Source: Apostichopus japonicus (Eukaryota; Echinodermata; Holothuroidea; Aspidochirotida; Stichopodidae). From it: a stretch of DNA of 64,000 nt. Position numbers and translations under genes: made by a program. Below the pieces are notes generated by a model. That model ran no database searches, was not told the DNA's origin, and was given only the letters and a program-made list of their open reading frames with translations. The stretch lies in NCBI RefSeq assembly GCF_037975245.1, contig NC_092576.1, positions 28,511,111 to 28,575,110 on the forward strand, read 5' to 3'. Shown here piece after piece: positions 25,421-37,534 of the stretch; position 1 is the stretch's first letter; the number at the start of each line of letters is the position of its first letter.

Positions 25421-26309
25421 GGTCTTCCCAGCAGTGGCAGGTATTACCTGCTTTGGCTGAAATTAATACAGCAAATTCTTGTCACAAGTTTTATCAATGT
25501 GTTAATATGTAATATAACTTTAATCGTCGTATTATATTCTTATCATTGTTATTATTATTTTTTGTACAGTCAACTCCAAAGTCGATGCGATAAAGCATTA
25601 TTTTGAGGACAGATATAATTTACCTCAATATGAGTATTAGAGACTCGTAATCGAGATTAGTTAGTTACTAAATAACTAGGATTAAAGTCCAAACCCACTG
25701 CTGGATACTAGTCTATAGGACTGTAAGAAATGTTGAGGACTCACATAAAAGTCGATTGAGCAATCCACGTTGTACGATAAGTAAGAACATACCGTTGTTG
25801 TCCTTTTTTTTAGACACACGTATAACCTGTTGTGGAAAATACTAATACAGCGAAATGTTGTAGAAGGTATGACTATTTATCAATTTATTAATATTTAATA
25901 TAACTTTAATAGTAAGGTATAAGTGAAGTGAGTTTTGTATTGTGAATATGCGGAAGGTTTCTCAGTTTCATATCGGCTTTGAATATGCTCCGAATAGTGG
26001 CATAGAAATGTGCTTTGTGAGCATTACTAACTTGTGTCTTTCCCTGTAATATACTTTACAACGTTGAAGAATTTACGTATGAATTATTAGCTAGCACTTA
26101 GCTAGTACTGGGGCCTCGTTGTTTGGTAGGATGGTGAATTACTCTGTTGATCAGCTATGTTTAAACTAAATTGGGGTGCGATGAGGGCAGGCATACATTT
26201 TGGTAAGGATTATTTTTCTAGTGGAGGCGATTATAGGCGTTTTGAAAGCAAGGAAAGTGATATTCATAGTTTTAACATTATCAGGAGGCATGGTAAGGTA
26301 CATAGTTTC
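25367..26309. other. non-coding with short (TA)n run, nothing else recognised
   Basis: A (ta)n run at about 25383-25412, then AT-rich sequence without recognisable coding segments. Confidence 0.4.
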
Positions 26310-27917
26310 AGGAATAAGCTGAAGATTGTCTAAAATGCTAGATGTATTCCCGCAATTTTTGCTGAATTTACTGTGCTTCTTGAGAATCTGAAACCTGATG
26401 TGTTTGGTATCACATAATCTTGGTTAAGGGAGGACATTGATAGTGCTGAGGTTTCTCACCAGGGGTAAGTTGTGTATCGTCAGGACAGATGGGACACTAA
26501 TAATGGAATTGGTGGGGGAGTTTAACTATATGTTACGGATGATATTGTAAGTGTTCAGAGTTGAAGGTTATAATATGGAGATGTGCTAATATTACCCCAA
26601 TTTTCAAGAAGGGTGATAAGCCTAAGCCCTGTTATTATAGGCCCGCTAGTCTCACTAGTGTTGTTTGTAAGGTCATGGAGTCTATTGCTAAAACGTCTAT
26701 GGTCTGTCAGTCAGCAGTCAGTCTTTGATCAGAGAGTATAAACATGGCTTTTGTCAAAAAAAGTCTTGTCTCACAAATATCCTTGAGTTTATGGAAGATG
26801 TAAAAAGCTCACTAAATAAGCAGAAGTCTGTACATGTTGCGTTCCTGGATTTCCAGAAGACATTTGATAAAGTTCCCCACCAGCGTCTTTTACTTAGGCT
26901 GAAGAGTATGAGTGTCAATGTGACTTTACTGTCTTGGATCGAGAATTGGCTTGGTAATAGCAAACAGAGGGTGGTAATTAAAGGCTGTGCTTCTTCTTGG
27001 CAGAGCTTTACTAGTGGGGTTCCACAAGGGTCTGTTTTGGGTCCCTTGTTGTTTGTTGCCTATATAAATGACATTATCGTAGATACTTTATGTACACCTA
27101 AGAAGTTTGCTGAAGACACCAAATTGAATTCTGAGGTCTCTTCCAAAAATGATTCTGAGAAGCTTAAAGCGGATTTGGATAAGTTTTTTTTCCTGGTCTG
27201 AGGGATGGCAAATGCTTTTTAATATTAATAAATGCAAAGTGGTGCATTTGGTAGTAGTTACCAAAAGTATACATACAATCGTAATGGTGTGGAGTTACAG
27301 GAGGTCTTGGTTGAAAGAGACCTGGGTATCTACATTGACTCATCTCTGCAACCTTCTTAACATTGAAAACATTGAAGCTGTTAAAGAGGTAATAAGGTTT
27401 TAGGTGTAATCAAGAGAACTTCAGTTTTTTGAGAGAGGACATAGTAGTTAGGCTTTATAAGCAGTTGTTTAGGCCTAATCTAGAGTATGCTGTGAAGACT
27501 TGGACCCCATATTTTGCCAAGGATAGGAAGTACTTGAAAAGGTCCAGAGGAGGGCTACTAGAATGATTAGTTCCTTAAAGAGTGTTCCTTATTATAGGCG
27601 GTTACAACTATTGAATCTCACCACACTGGGGCTTAGGATGTCACGTGGGGACTTGATTCAGGTTATCAAGATTGTGTATGGTTTTGATAATTTATCCGTC
27701 ACCGATTTTGTCATGTTTACTAATAGTAGTTGTACCAGAGGTCATTGTCTGAAACTCCAAAAGTCACAAAGTAGGATTATTATTCGGCATAACTTTTTTC
27801 TAATAGGATTGTGAATAGGTGGAACGGTTTGCCTGAGAAAATTGTACTTGCAAGTAGTGTGAATGGGTTTAACAATGCTTTGGACAAGCACTTTAAGCAA
27901 TGTAATTTGGTCTGAGT
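26310..27917 (+). pseudogene. CR1-like LINE fragment (endonuclease and reverse transcriptase, degenerate)
   Basis: An endonuclease remnant near 26380-26530 reads KPDVFGIT then, after an in-frame stop, SWLREDIDSAEV and NNGIGGGV. It breaks off and continues abruptly in the reverse transcriptase (about 26610 on), implying an internal deletion. The longest frame (26725-27201) has FLDFQKTFDKVPHQRLL, SGVPQGSVLGPLLF and YINDI. The catalytic box reads FAEDTK where family members have FADD, so one catalytic Asp is lost. Later frames hold the 3' signature RRLQLLNLTTLGLR and NRIVNRWNGLPEKIV (near 27800). Stops and frameshifts show it is inactive. Confidence 0.82.
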
Positions 27918-29192
27918 GTTTGTCTTCAGTTTTTCCCTCTCCTATAGGGTCCTTGATGGGGACGTCGTACGTCGTACCACCAATCAACTCGACGATTAAT
28001 ACTAGTTGCGTTGAAAAAATGAAAATTTTTATAGGGAACCACGGTAGTCTAGACTCCTTTAACTGCAATTGCAACTTAAAGTTTGTCCTGCAACGTATTT
28101 CTTCGATAAAAAGAACAATTTTTGTTTTATTCTTTGCAAAAGCAAATCAATCTGTGCGACAGTGATGACCTTGGTTTGTATGCGTGTATATGAAACTTCA
28201 TCTTGTAAACAATTCAGCTAAAAATACTTGGCACGTCGATACAACATGGTGAAATGAGTCACTCTTTTTCATTTGAGAATAACAACATTCAAAGTCGGAA
28301 CACTAAAATTCGATGACCTCAAAAGCAGTGCATAAGCTGAAGCCTCCGTGTCTCGTGGATCCAAAATCGTGAGTACAGAAAGAAGGACTGTTTCAGGCAG
28401 AAGTAGGAGATTATGTGAAGTCACAAGAGTCTAAAGTCTGAAATCCTTGTGATCTTGATAACGTTAATGGTTAATGATGTGATGCACGTAGATCCTTATT
28501 GCATACTTTAATCAAAGTGGTTAGGTGGAAGGTGACCTCTTTTCTAACAGTAAATAAGTGCATGATTCTTTCTATGTCAGGTAAAAATAAACATTCTTTC
28601 AACTGGTTGAATCTCTGGGATTTATTGGCATTTGACATTCGACATTCGGCATTCACGACTACTATTATCTATATACAGAAGTGCAGACTCTCATAAGACC
28701 ATTGATACAAAAAGTACAGTTGTAGAGTCAGTGTTTAAAGAGGGCGTCAAAACCACATTATTATGTTAAAAATGAATACCCCCAGCCCCGTTCCCCTCGA
28801 TGAGGCGAGGAGTACACATTGGATAAGACGTGACTTACATATTAAAAACACTTTCAACTAAGATCGCAAGTATAGATTAGGCGATCGTGACACTAATCCT
28901 CTTTTGTCACCGTTGTTATCCCAACATTCATATTCACTTTTCATATTTTAATATATACTTTCCATAATTGGATTACAGTGAAAAAGAAAACAGAGTTTCA
29001 TAAATAATTGATTATAAACCGAAACAAAGGGGTAAATGCTCTCGATGTTGAAATAGCTCTAATGAGAAGTATTTTTGGCTAGCTGTCCCTTTTCACATGT
29101 TAATGATAATGACCAAAAATAATCAGTTTTTTGTAAATCGCTTATTTTATTCTCTCTTTTCCAGAACAACGGACCGCTTCACGACTACAAAC
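27918..29192. other. non-coding; likely includes promoter of the Ig-GTPase gene
   Basis: No recognisable coding segment. The last few hundred bases precede the signal-peptide exon at 29193. Confidence 0.35.
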
Positions 29193-31771
29193 ATGATTTT
29201 TATTTTAGTGTTCATTTTATTACCCTTGCGTTCACTACATGGTAAGTCTTGTGTTTGACGATTTTTTGTTAGTTAAAGATAAAATAACCTTCCAACGACT
29301 TTCGTAAGTGTTTTATGCAATATTGATAACATATAATTGTTTAGCTCAATTTATAGTGGCTCCAAATATCAATCCAGCCATGAGAACATTATTGTCACAA
29401 TTTTAAAGGGATCTCTGAGTTTTTCCATACTTTTTTTGTCCAGAGAAATTCTTTAACATTCTATGTGCCAATTTTACTTATTCAATAGGTGCTGGAAATG
29501 CAGAAATATGTAATCCAGTGCAATATGTTGAGCGTGGGATTAGAGGAACAATACATTGCTCTTTTGGAGAAGACTCGCATAATATTTTTTGGTACGATAC
29601 TTTGGATGTTAGCAAAAACCCAATATTTTATTTGGAAGATAATGTAAAGTCAGGGCAAGGATTTACGTCAGGAGAGTTTGATATACATGCAAATGGATCT
29701 CTCATCATCAATAATGTTTCTTTGGGCCACGAGCATAATTTCACAGTTCTCCAGTTACAGAGAGCGGACAGTAACCCAATTGTGTTGAACATCCAAGTTG
29801 TCGTAACAGGTATGAACACACAATCTCTTTATATATAACACCAATCATATTTTATTTCGGATGGTCTGCAGTCTTTGCGGTTATAATATTTTTGTGAATT
29901 TTGAACTTTTAATAGTTTTATGATTGATAATAAAATGCAAGTATTTGACAAATAAAATGACAAATAGTAATTTCTCAAGCTTAGAGAGCTTTGAGGCGCT
30001 GTAATGTTTCGTTTTTGTTTCTTCGAATTTCTTAACGAATGCAAACGAAATATATAATTGTGTAAATTTAATGCAACATAACAGTGTATTAGCCAATATA
30101 ATTTGATTACATATAAAGTAGCATCACAATGATGTCTTATTCACATATTCATTAATGAAATCAATATATATAAATATATATCTATCAGTAAAATCCAATG
30201 TTGAGATAACAAGAATTGTGTAGGAATAAAACCAAGCTCTAATAAAAAGGTGCACAATTCAATGACAACTTATAAACCTTACTTTCCACATTTCAACTTT
30301 ATGATGAACGTGCATTGATGGTTACTGTCTTCTGAGATTCAGGTCTAGGTAAAACAGGGGTGAGGTAATTTTGCTATAGTTTGGGTTCAGTGTAGGTCAA
30401 GTAAAAAGTATTGTTAAGGAGATTGGATGCCTTAAAAGTTGACGGAGTTCATTTTCTCTTCACTCTCTCCCTAGTTCACCCTACATTACTGCATCCTTTC
30501 ATTTCTTACTGTAATGGAATGAGATACTGTTACCACTACGCAAAAGACAGTTCACCCGTCGTCTGCTTTGTCAACAAAACTCGTCCACCAACGCAATTGT
30601 CATGGAATTTACGCACTACAAACGATGACCATGAGGTTCTTTTTCACACTGAATATATTCAAGAAGAAGAGTTATATACTAGCTTGATAACAGTCAATCA
30701 ATCAGTATTTAATTCTATCAATTTTCAACTTTTAGTTTGTAAAGCTAAACCAGGTAAGCCTTTACTGATCAACGAAAATTCTATCGTCTTAATTGAAGTG
30801 CATACACCCAAAATTAACTATTCGGAAGCAGTAGTAGAAAAGCACCTTACTAATAAAACGATAACTTTGCCGTGCTCATTTGACGAATCTCTATTCTTTG
30901 TTTGGAAAAGACGAATAAACGGAGCAAATTTCAAGCTCTTAGCCCATGGTTCGCATGGAAGTACTGTCTGTGAATCAAACCAATATAGCTTGGAGAGCAA
31001 CAATGCTTTGTCTATTCCTTTTCTTTCCGTTGAACTAGAAGGCATTTATGTATGCTTTTATGGTAACGGTACCGATGAGGAAATGTCAGTTTACAACGTT
31101 TCTATTTCTGGTGAGTAATTGTTTCAACAAGTTCAGTTTGCTCGGTAAATAATATTTTTAATAAACCTTAAAATGAGACGTTTAACACGTTAACATGTCA
31201 CGAATAATTCAAGTGGCGACTACGCATACCAACATAATGGAACGTCTATACCAGTTAGCGTAACATATGACTCTGGTGTCACTGTAAAGAATGATTTCTG
31301 CAGATAAATCCAATAAATGATAAATGAATTACTTTCATAGCTGCTAGGAACACTTTTTTGTGCTACATGTCACGTTTCGATCAGACCAGTGCATCAGTCT
31401 ATCATAAATTGTAAAGTGATGTTTGTTTTATTGTGTACAGTACTCCACGAATTAACTACTGAATTATGAACCCCACGAAATTATTTCTTACATATTTCCG
31501 TCTATTCAGTAACAACATTTGTTTCCTTGACAGATATCAAGGGCATCAGCAGCTCTCAACCACGAAAACTGCCATATATTCTAATAGCATTTATAGTAAC
31601 TATTGGTTTACTAATGATAGGATTGGTGGTCATCAAGATCAAGAAAGGTAACTGCGTACTATTTCATATCGTATCGCGTCCGATGTATATGAGATCATGT
31701 TTTCTGGGCATAATAGTTATCTACGTCAGACATCGAGCTGTATAATATATATATATATATATATATCTATA

Positions 31772-31807
<36 letters not shown>

Positions 31808-34159
31808 GCATGCAATGTAGCCTAGTGAGACTCTTCTCATACATGGCCCTCCCCCTCCCATTCTCGCCTGGTCCGTGGCTCACAGTTTGAGGAAGTATCG
31901 AAAGAGGATAGAAAATTGACCAGCTCCCGAAAGAGTATTCGAAAAGAAACAAAGCAAAAATAGAACTGCAAATCAAAATCAACTCAAAAAGTGAAGGATA
32001 ACATACAATTTAAGTCAGAAGAGGATCAAACTGACTTAACGTGTACCTTTTTATGCAGGTAGAAAGCTGCGTTGGATTTCTTAAGATACAAGTAGCATTT
32101 GGTTACGCCCCCATATCGAACAAACAAGCAACAACAGTTGCTTGGCAAAGTTTAAACACAAGACACATACAGATAGTCACATGACAATCCTGTTCAATAG
32201 TTTTGTTGCCTTAAATCGAAACTGCTTTGGAATATCATAAACGTAATCTACCAAAGTTCACTGTTTACACGGTCGATAATAAATGTTAAAGTATATAGAC
32301 AGGTGGGTACCATAACACTGCTTTGTCACTGCAGTACCTTGTAGAATAAACTGTGTATAGAAACTTTAAGGCAGACCTGCTAACTCATCGACTGTATATT
32401 GTATCAGTTGACGGTCACAGTCAACATTACAGGAAATTAATGCACACATTGAAGCACGTATATGATGATAACATACGGAACGCTGACAAAGTTTTCTCAC
32501 ATTTAATTTAAACATATCAATATCAACCATGACGTGCCATGCTGATGTTAAATTGTCACACGATTTTTTTTTATGCGAAACGTATCGATATATATTTTCA
32601 ATTAGGAAACGAATTGTAAGGCTCATTAACGGCGATAGGGTCAAAGCAAAATTAAAACGTTTCCTGGAACAAGCTGCATGTCCACCGCTCCTTCGATTTA
32701 TTATGTTTATTTATCTTTGTTAATGTTTTTTTTTTAATATTTAAAGCAGCTTTTGCGTCCTTTTCAATGATTTTCTTAACCTCATTGACCCCGCGATGCC
32801 ATGACGACATAAACGACTAGCTTATCTATTCAAATCCAACTTGGACTGGTGGAATAAAAGTTGAAAAATTTATAACTGTGAACTTTGTTTTTCACGAAAA
32901 CCTTTTTCCGTTAGGATCGCAATAAACCCCGCCCATAATAAGATTATTTGACTTATATTAGCGTCATTTAATGATGAAGTACCTTTTCACTTTGCCGGCG
33001 TCATAAGCAACCCAGTACACCAATATGTACTGTTGCTATGAATGAATCTATTTAAGCAACGGCTCAAACTAGTGGATTTGGGGAACTGTATCCAATTAAA
33101 TATTAATATAGAATTTGTCAGAAGACAGTCTACTCATTATCTGCAGAAGTCCTTAATAACTCGCCAATTAATGCTCTTGCAGGGAAAAACTTGGCTAATA
33201 TCTTAGTTTGCTGTTTTGGGATGTAAACGTGTAAAAACTCGATGGAATATGTCAAACTAGTGGGAAAACGGCGTTAAACGCAAAAAAAAAAAAAAACTTT
33301 CACAGTTCCCCATCGAACGTCTTAGCTAGCTGCATGCGAGATTGATTGATGGATTGGTTTTATTACATTTTCTCAAGTTTTTTTTTTAAGTGCTTTGTTT
33401 CTTTGAAAGTTTATCAATATTAGAGCTAAATGTTAGCAAAAATGGCTTAAAGAGTTTAAAACGTAATTCTGTAATAGTTTTGACTATCAAAATCCTTTAC
33501 AACGGTTTCTAATTTTAAAAGTTGACAGTTATCACGTTTAGGGACAAAACTGAATTTAATGTATCCGCATGTATCATAAACAATATCAAACCTATAATAA
33601 TAATAGTTATAATAATAACTATTAATAATAATAATAATAATGATGATCATGTCATAATAATTACCGTCCAAGTCACCACCACCTTCACATCATATAACGG
33701 TAATCCCAAAAGAACACGAGCGCAGAAGAGCACTTCTATAAGATGTACATCAATATATCTCAATAAACATAGCTTAAATACAGTTACGTCATACTCCATT
33801 CTGTAGTATATTAACTTTGCGTTGGTTTGTATTTTTCTTTTTATGTTTCGAAATTAAATGAATATTTTCTTCAGGGCTTTGATGTTTTAACATTTTTGTT
33901 CTTACCATAAGTGACTTCACCAAGGCGGTGAAATGTAAAGTAACATCTGCTTCTTTTAAGTGATAATTTATCAAAAATATAGTGTACCATGGTGTCATTT
34001 AACATCCTAACTATAAATACGATTTACAATCAATATTTACTATGAACCGTCACTTTTCTTTTAGAGAACATAAGACACAGTGTGAATGGATACTATTGGG
34101 TACCTACTGAAGGTAAAAAGTCAAATGAATAATACATTCAAATAAAAAATTAATGTGTA

Positions 34160-34201
<42 letters not shown>

Positions 34202-34815
34202 TTATAAATATTATATATATTATATATTTATATTTTATATACATTATATACAAATATACAAATATATTATATTATATTATATTATATTATATTATATTAT
34301 ATTATATTATATTATATTATATCATATTATATTATATTATATTATATTATATTATATTATATTATATTATATTATATTATATTATATTATATTATATTAT
34401 ATTATATTATATTATATTATATTATATTATATTATATTATATTATATTATATTATATTATATTATATTATATTATAGTATATTATATTATATTATATTAT
34501 ATTATATTATATTATATTATATTATATTATATTATATTCTATTCTATTCTATTCTATTCTATTCTATTCTATTCTATTATATTATATTATATTATATTAT
34601 ATTATATTATATTATATTATATTATATTATATTATATTATATTATATTATATTATATTATATTATATTATATTATATTATATTATATTATATTATATTAT
34701 ATTATATTATATTATATTATATTATATTATATTATATTATATTATATTATATATATACATTATATATATTATACATATAACTGTGTGAATGGATATATAT
34801 ACATATATATATATG

Positions 34816-34847
<32 letters not shown>

Positions 34848-37534
34848 TGTATATGTATATAAATATATATATGTATATACATATATATAATTAGTATATA
34901 TATATGTATAAACATATATATAATTAGTTTGATATTTAGGTAGAGTATCAGCTAGGCGATAGGTCCAACTAGTGTACCACAGCCTACTTAACAGTGCTTC
35001 TTAATTTCTGCCTCCCACAATGGAAATCATATTAAATGTATAACCGGTCGCATTGTTAAAGATATTGAATTTACCAACCAACCTGTATATAAGAAGATAG
35101 ACCCTATTTTAGCACAGATTTCAGACTATGTGAAATACCAGAGTCAGTTCTTGTCATTTTATTTTATATTTGTGTTTGAATAATTTGGGGAAATATATGT
35201 GTAAAAGTAAGTGGGCCTGACTTTTCCATCCTAGCAGGATATTCTTTAGAGGCTGAATTACAAGTAACATAAGGGACAAGGGACAAATATCTCTGATATA
35301 TTTTTGAGGGAAAATTGGGTACAAACACAATTAACCTTTCTTTACAGAAAATATGTAACAGTTTCAGAATTAGAAATTAGAATTTAACACAAAATAATAA
35401 TATATTACCTTTTACAAATAAATATGTACATGCGCTACATAATCCATCCTAAAAGTAATATTGAACAAATCAATTCTGAAAAGTAAAACTAAACTTAAAG
35501 AATTCAAAGAGGTTCTCTTTGTCGAGACGTTTTGACGTAAGTTGCAAGTTGCCTCTGCAAATGAAAGCCACATGTTTCCATTGAGTCACTATTATTGCTG
35601 TGAGACATTCCTACATGATAATATGACGATGAATTATGTTCTGGCTTCATCAAGTATGTTATTACCACCCTCGGATGAGTATTTATTACTGAAAGTGATA
35701 AAACACACTTAGTAAATAATTATAGATAACCTGTAGCAATTTTAGCTTTTTCAAGTGAACTTTATCAGTCTCCTCCCTCTTATAGCGTGTACAGAAAGAG
35801 AAACGTAAAAAACGGCAAGGAAGACACTCTTTAAAAAATATTTAAATGTCTTTTAAGATAACATCAAGAAACGTTGGTTTGAGTTAGTTCCGATGAAAAT
35901 ATCATTGTTCGTATCTCATTCATTTTTACAAATGTTTTAACCATAATGACAACTACAGTAATGTTTGATGGTGATATATTGATATTGAAGTTATTTTTAT
36001 GCTATTCATTTTGACAGATAATCCAAGTGTCAAACAAGTTGACGGGACTACCATCAATGCGTCTTTGGTGACACAAGGAACACCAGCAATATATGAACTC
36101 AACTACAGCTGTAAGCCAATAGAAAATTCAGATATGAAAATGAGAAAGTGTGACATCGGTGCATGTTCTGAAACACGTGATAACAAAGTAGTGCTGTTTG
36201 TTGGTGAGACTGGTGCTGGAAAGACAACGTTGATAAACGCTCTCGTAAATTATCTTTTAGGGGTCACATGGCTCGATGATTTTCGCTATCAATTAACACT
36301 GGTTGATGAAGAAAAGAATCAATCGCACAGAGAAAGTCAAACAAAATGGATTTCGGTATACACCTTTCACGAACATAAAAATGAAAAAGAATTTGATATT
36401 ACAATCATTGACACTCCTGGGTTGGGTAATACTAATGGTGAATCGAGAGACGAAGAAATAATGAATCAAATACGAGTGTTCTGTACTTATGAAATTGGCA
36501 ATTTAAATATGATAGCGTTTGTCAAAAAAGCATCTGATTTGAGGAAAACAGATAGAGAGACATACATAACGAACTTGGTTACAATACTCTTAAGCAAAGA
36601 TGTGGCAAAAAGTATATGCCTTTTTGGAACACACGCCTCAGTAAGCGGCAATGAGAAGTTCAGAGATACTGCCAAAGATTTCGGTTTGCAATTTAGAGAT
36701 CTATTCTTGTTTAACAATGAACATTTGAATTTAGAAAAAGGTGCCAAAAATTATGAGGCACTGGAACCCCAATGGTCGATGGGATGGAACAGTTTTAGTT
36801 CATTTATAAATGTGTTGTCAGCATGTACAAATGTAGGCCTAGAACTGACCAGGGAAGCAGGAGCAGAAAAAGAACAGCTCAAAAAGATCTTATCTAATTT
36901 TCCAGAACTACTGAAGAGCAAAGTTATCGAATACACTGCGTTACAAGTTGAAGAGAATGTATTACTCCACAGGAGCGTTGAAAACGAGCAGTTCGTCTAT
37001 GAATATGAAGAAACATACGAAGAGACGGTGAAAACCAACCTTTCCGATGGTAAAATGGCAGTTGTTTGTATGCAATGTGAACGAACGTGCTGTAATCCGT
37101 GTTATGCAAAATTCGTTTCGACCTGCTCTTCGATTAGACCTCTCTCCGTCGTTCGTGGATGTGAAAAATGCAAATCTCTTTGTAGCTCATTACATCATTT
37201 TAAGAGAAACTTTATTTACGAACGAAAAGTACGTACACGAACAATTACTAATGAAGCATTCGAAGAGAAACTAAAATCAGAAAACCATAATAATATTGCG
37301 CAAGCTTTGAAAAATGTTAAAGAGAGTCAGGAAAATAAAAAAGCAGAAATTGTTGCCCAGGTCGAAACCATCAGAGACCGCATCGAGCGAACTAACAGGC
37401 TGTCTCTCGCATCACCTAACACCACCGTTAAACAATTTCTTCAAAACATGATAACAAGCGAAACAAGCAAAGCAGAATCAGGTTGGGAAGATCGCGTTAA
37501 GTTCCTAAAAGAGCTTGCTTCATGTGAAAAGTAA
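29193..37534 (+). CDS. transmembrane receptor: three Ig-like domains, TM helix, cytosolic AIG1/septin-like GTPase, 6 exons
   Basis: Exons are 29193-29241, 29489-29809, 30475-31110, 31534-31647, 34065-34112 and 36018-37534. All junctions are GT-AG and phase 1, and the 2685 nt give 894 residues. Exon 1 is a signal peptide ([17 protein letters not shown]). Exon 2 is an Ig-like domain ([22 protein letters not shown]) whose expected second Cys is missing. Exon 3 encodes two Ig-like domains (PVVCFVN ... [16 protein letters not shown] ... EGIYVCFYG). Exon 4 encodes a TM helix (about 349-370: [20 protein letters not shown]) followed by a basic KIKK stop-transfer. Exon 6 is a P-loop GTPase: G1 GETGAGKTT (about 452-460), G3 DTPGLGN, a likely G2 Thr in SQTKW, and a non-canonical G4 region (GTHAS). 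A Cys/His-rich segment ([14 protein letters not shown] ... GCEKCKSLC) and a helical C-terminus follow. I infer that extracellular recognition may be coupled to a cytosolic G domain. The alternative is two genes misjoined, but every phase agrees and exon 6 lacks its own good start. Confidence 0.72.
29810..30474. other. intron 2 of the Ig-GTPase gene
   Basis: AT-rich intron bounded by gtatga and ctctccctag. No extra exon recognised. Confidence 0.5.
31743..31808. repeat. (TA)n microsatellite in receptor intron 4
   Basis: About 65 bp of ta units with single tc and ac interruptions, in the intron between the TM exon and the 48-nt exon. Confidence 0.9.
33593..33645. repeat. (AAT)n-type short tandem repeat in receptor intron 4
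   Basis: Imperfect aat/aata units and gat interruptions, still within the intron between exons 4 and 5. Confidence 0.7.
34163..34926. repeat. compound microsatellite: (TA)n, (ATTAT)n about 490 bp, (ATTCT)8, (TA)n
   Basis: A (ta)n run is followed by near-perfect ATTAT pentanucleotides from about 34263 to 34751. An uninterrupted block of eight ATTCT units sits inside at 34536-34575, and only isolated single-base variants occur elsewhere (for example near 34321 and 34476). A further (ta)n run reaches about 34926. It lies in intron 5 of the receptor gene. ORFs through it (Tyr-Tyr-Ile-Ile-Leu runs) are artefacts. Confidence 0.95.

Noticed and set aside
34153-34862. 211- and 235-codon ORFs of Tyr-Tyr-Ile-Ile-Leu repeats
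   Set aside because: Translation of the ATTAT pentanucleotide array; no start context or non-repeat domain.
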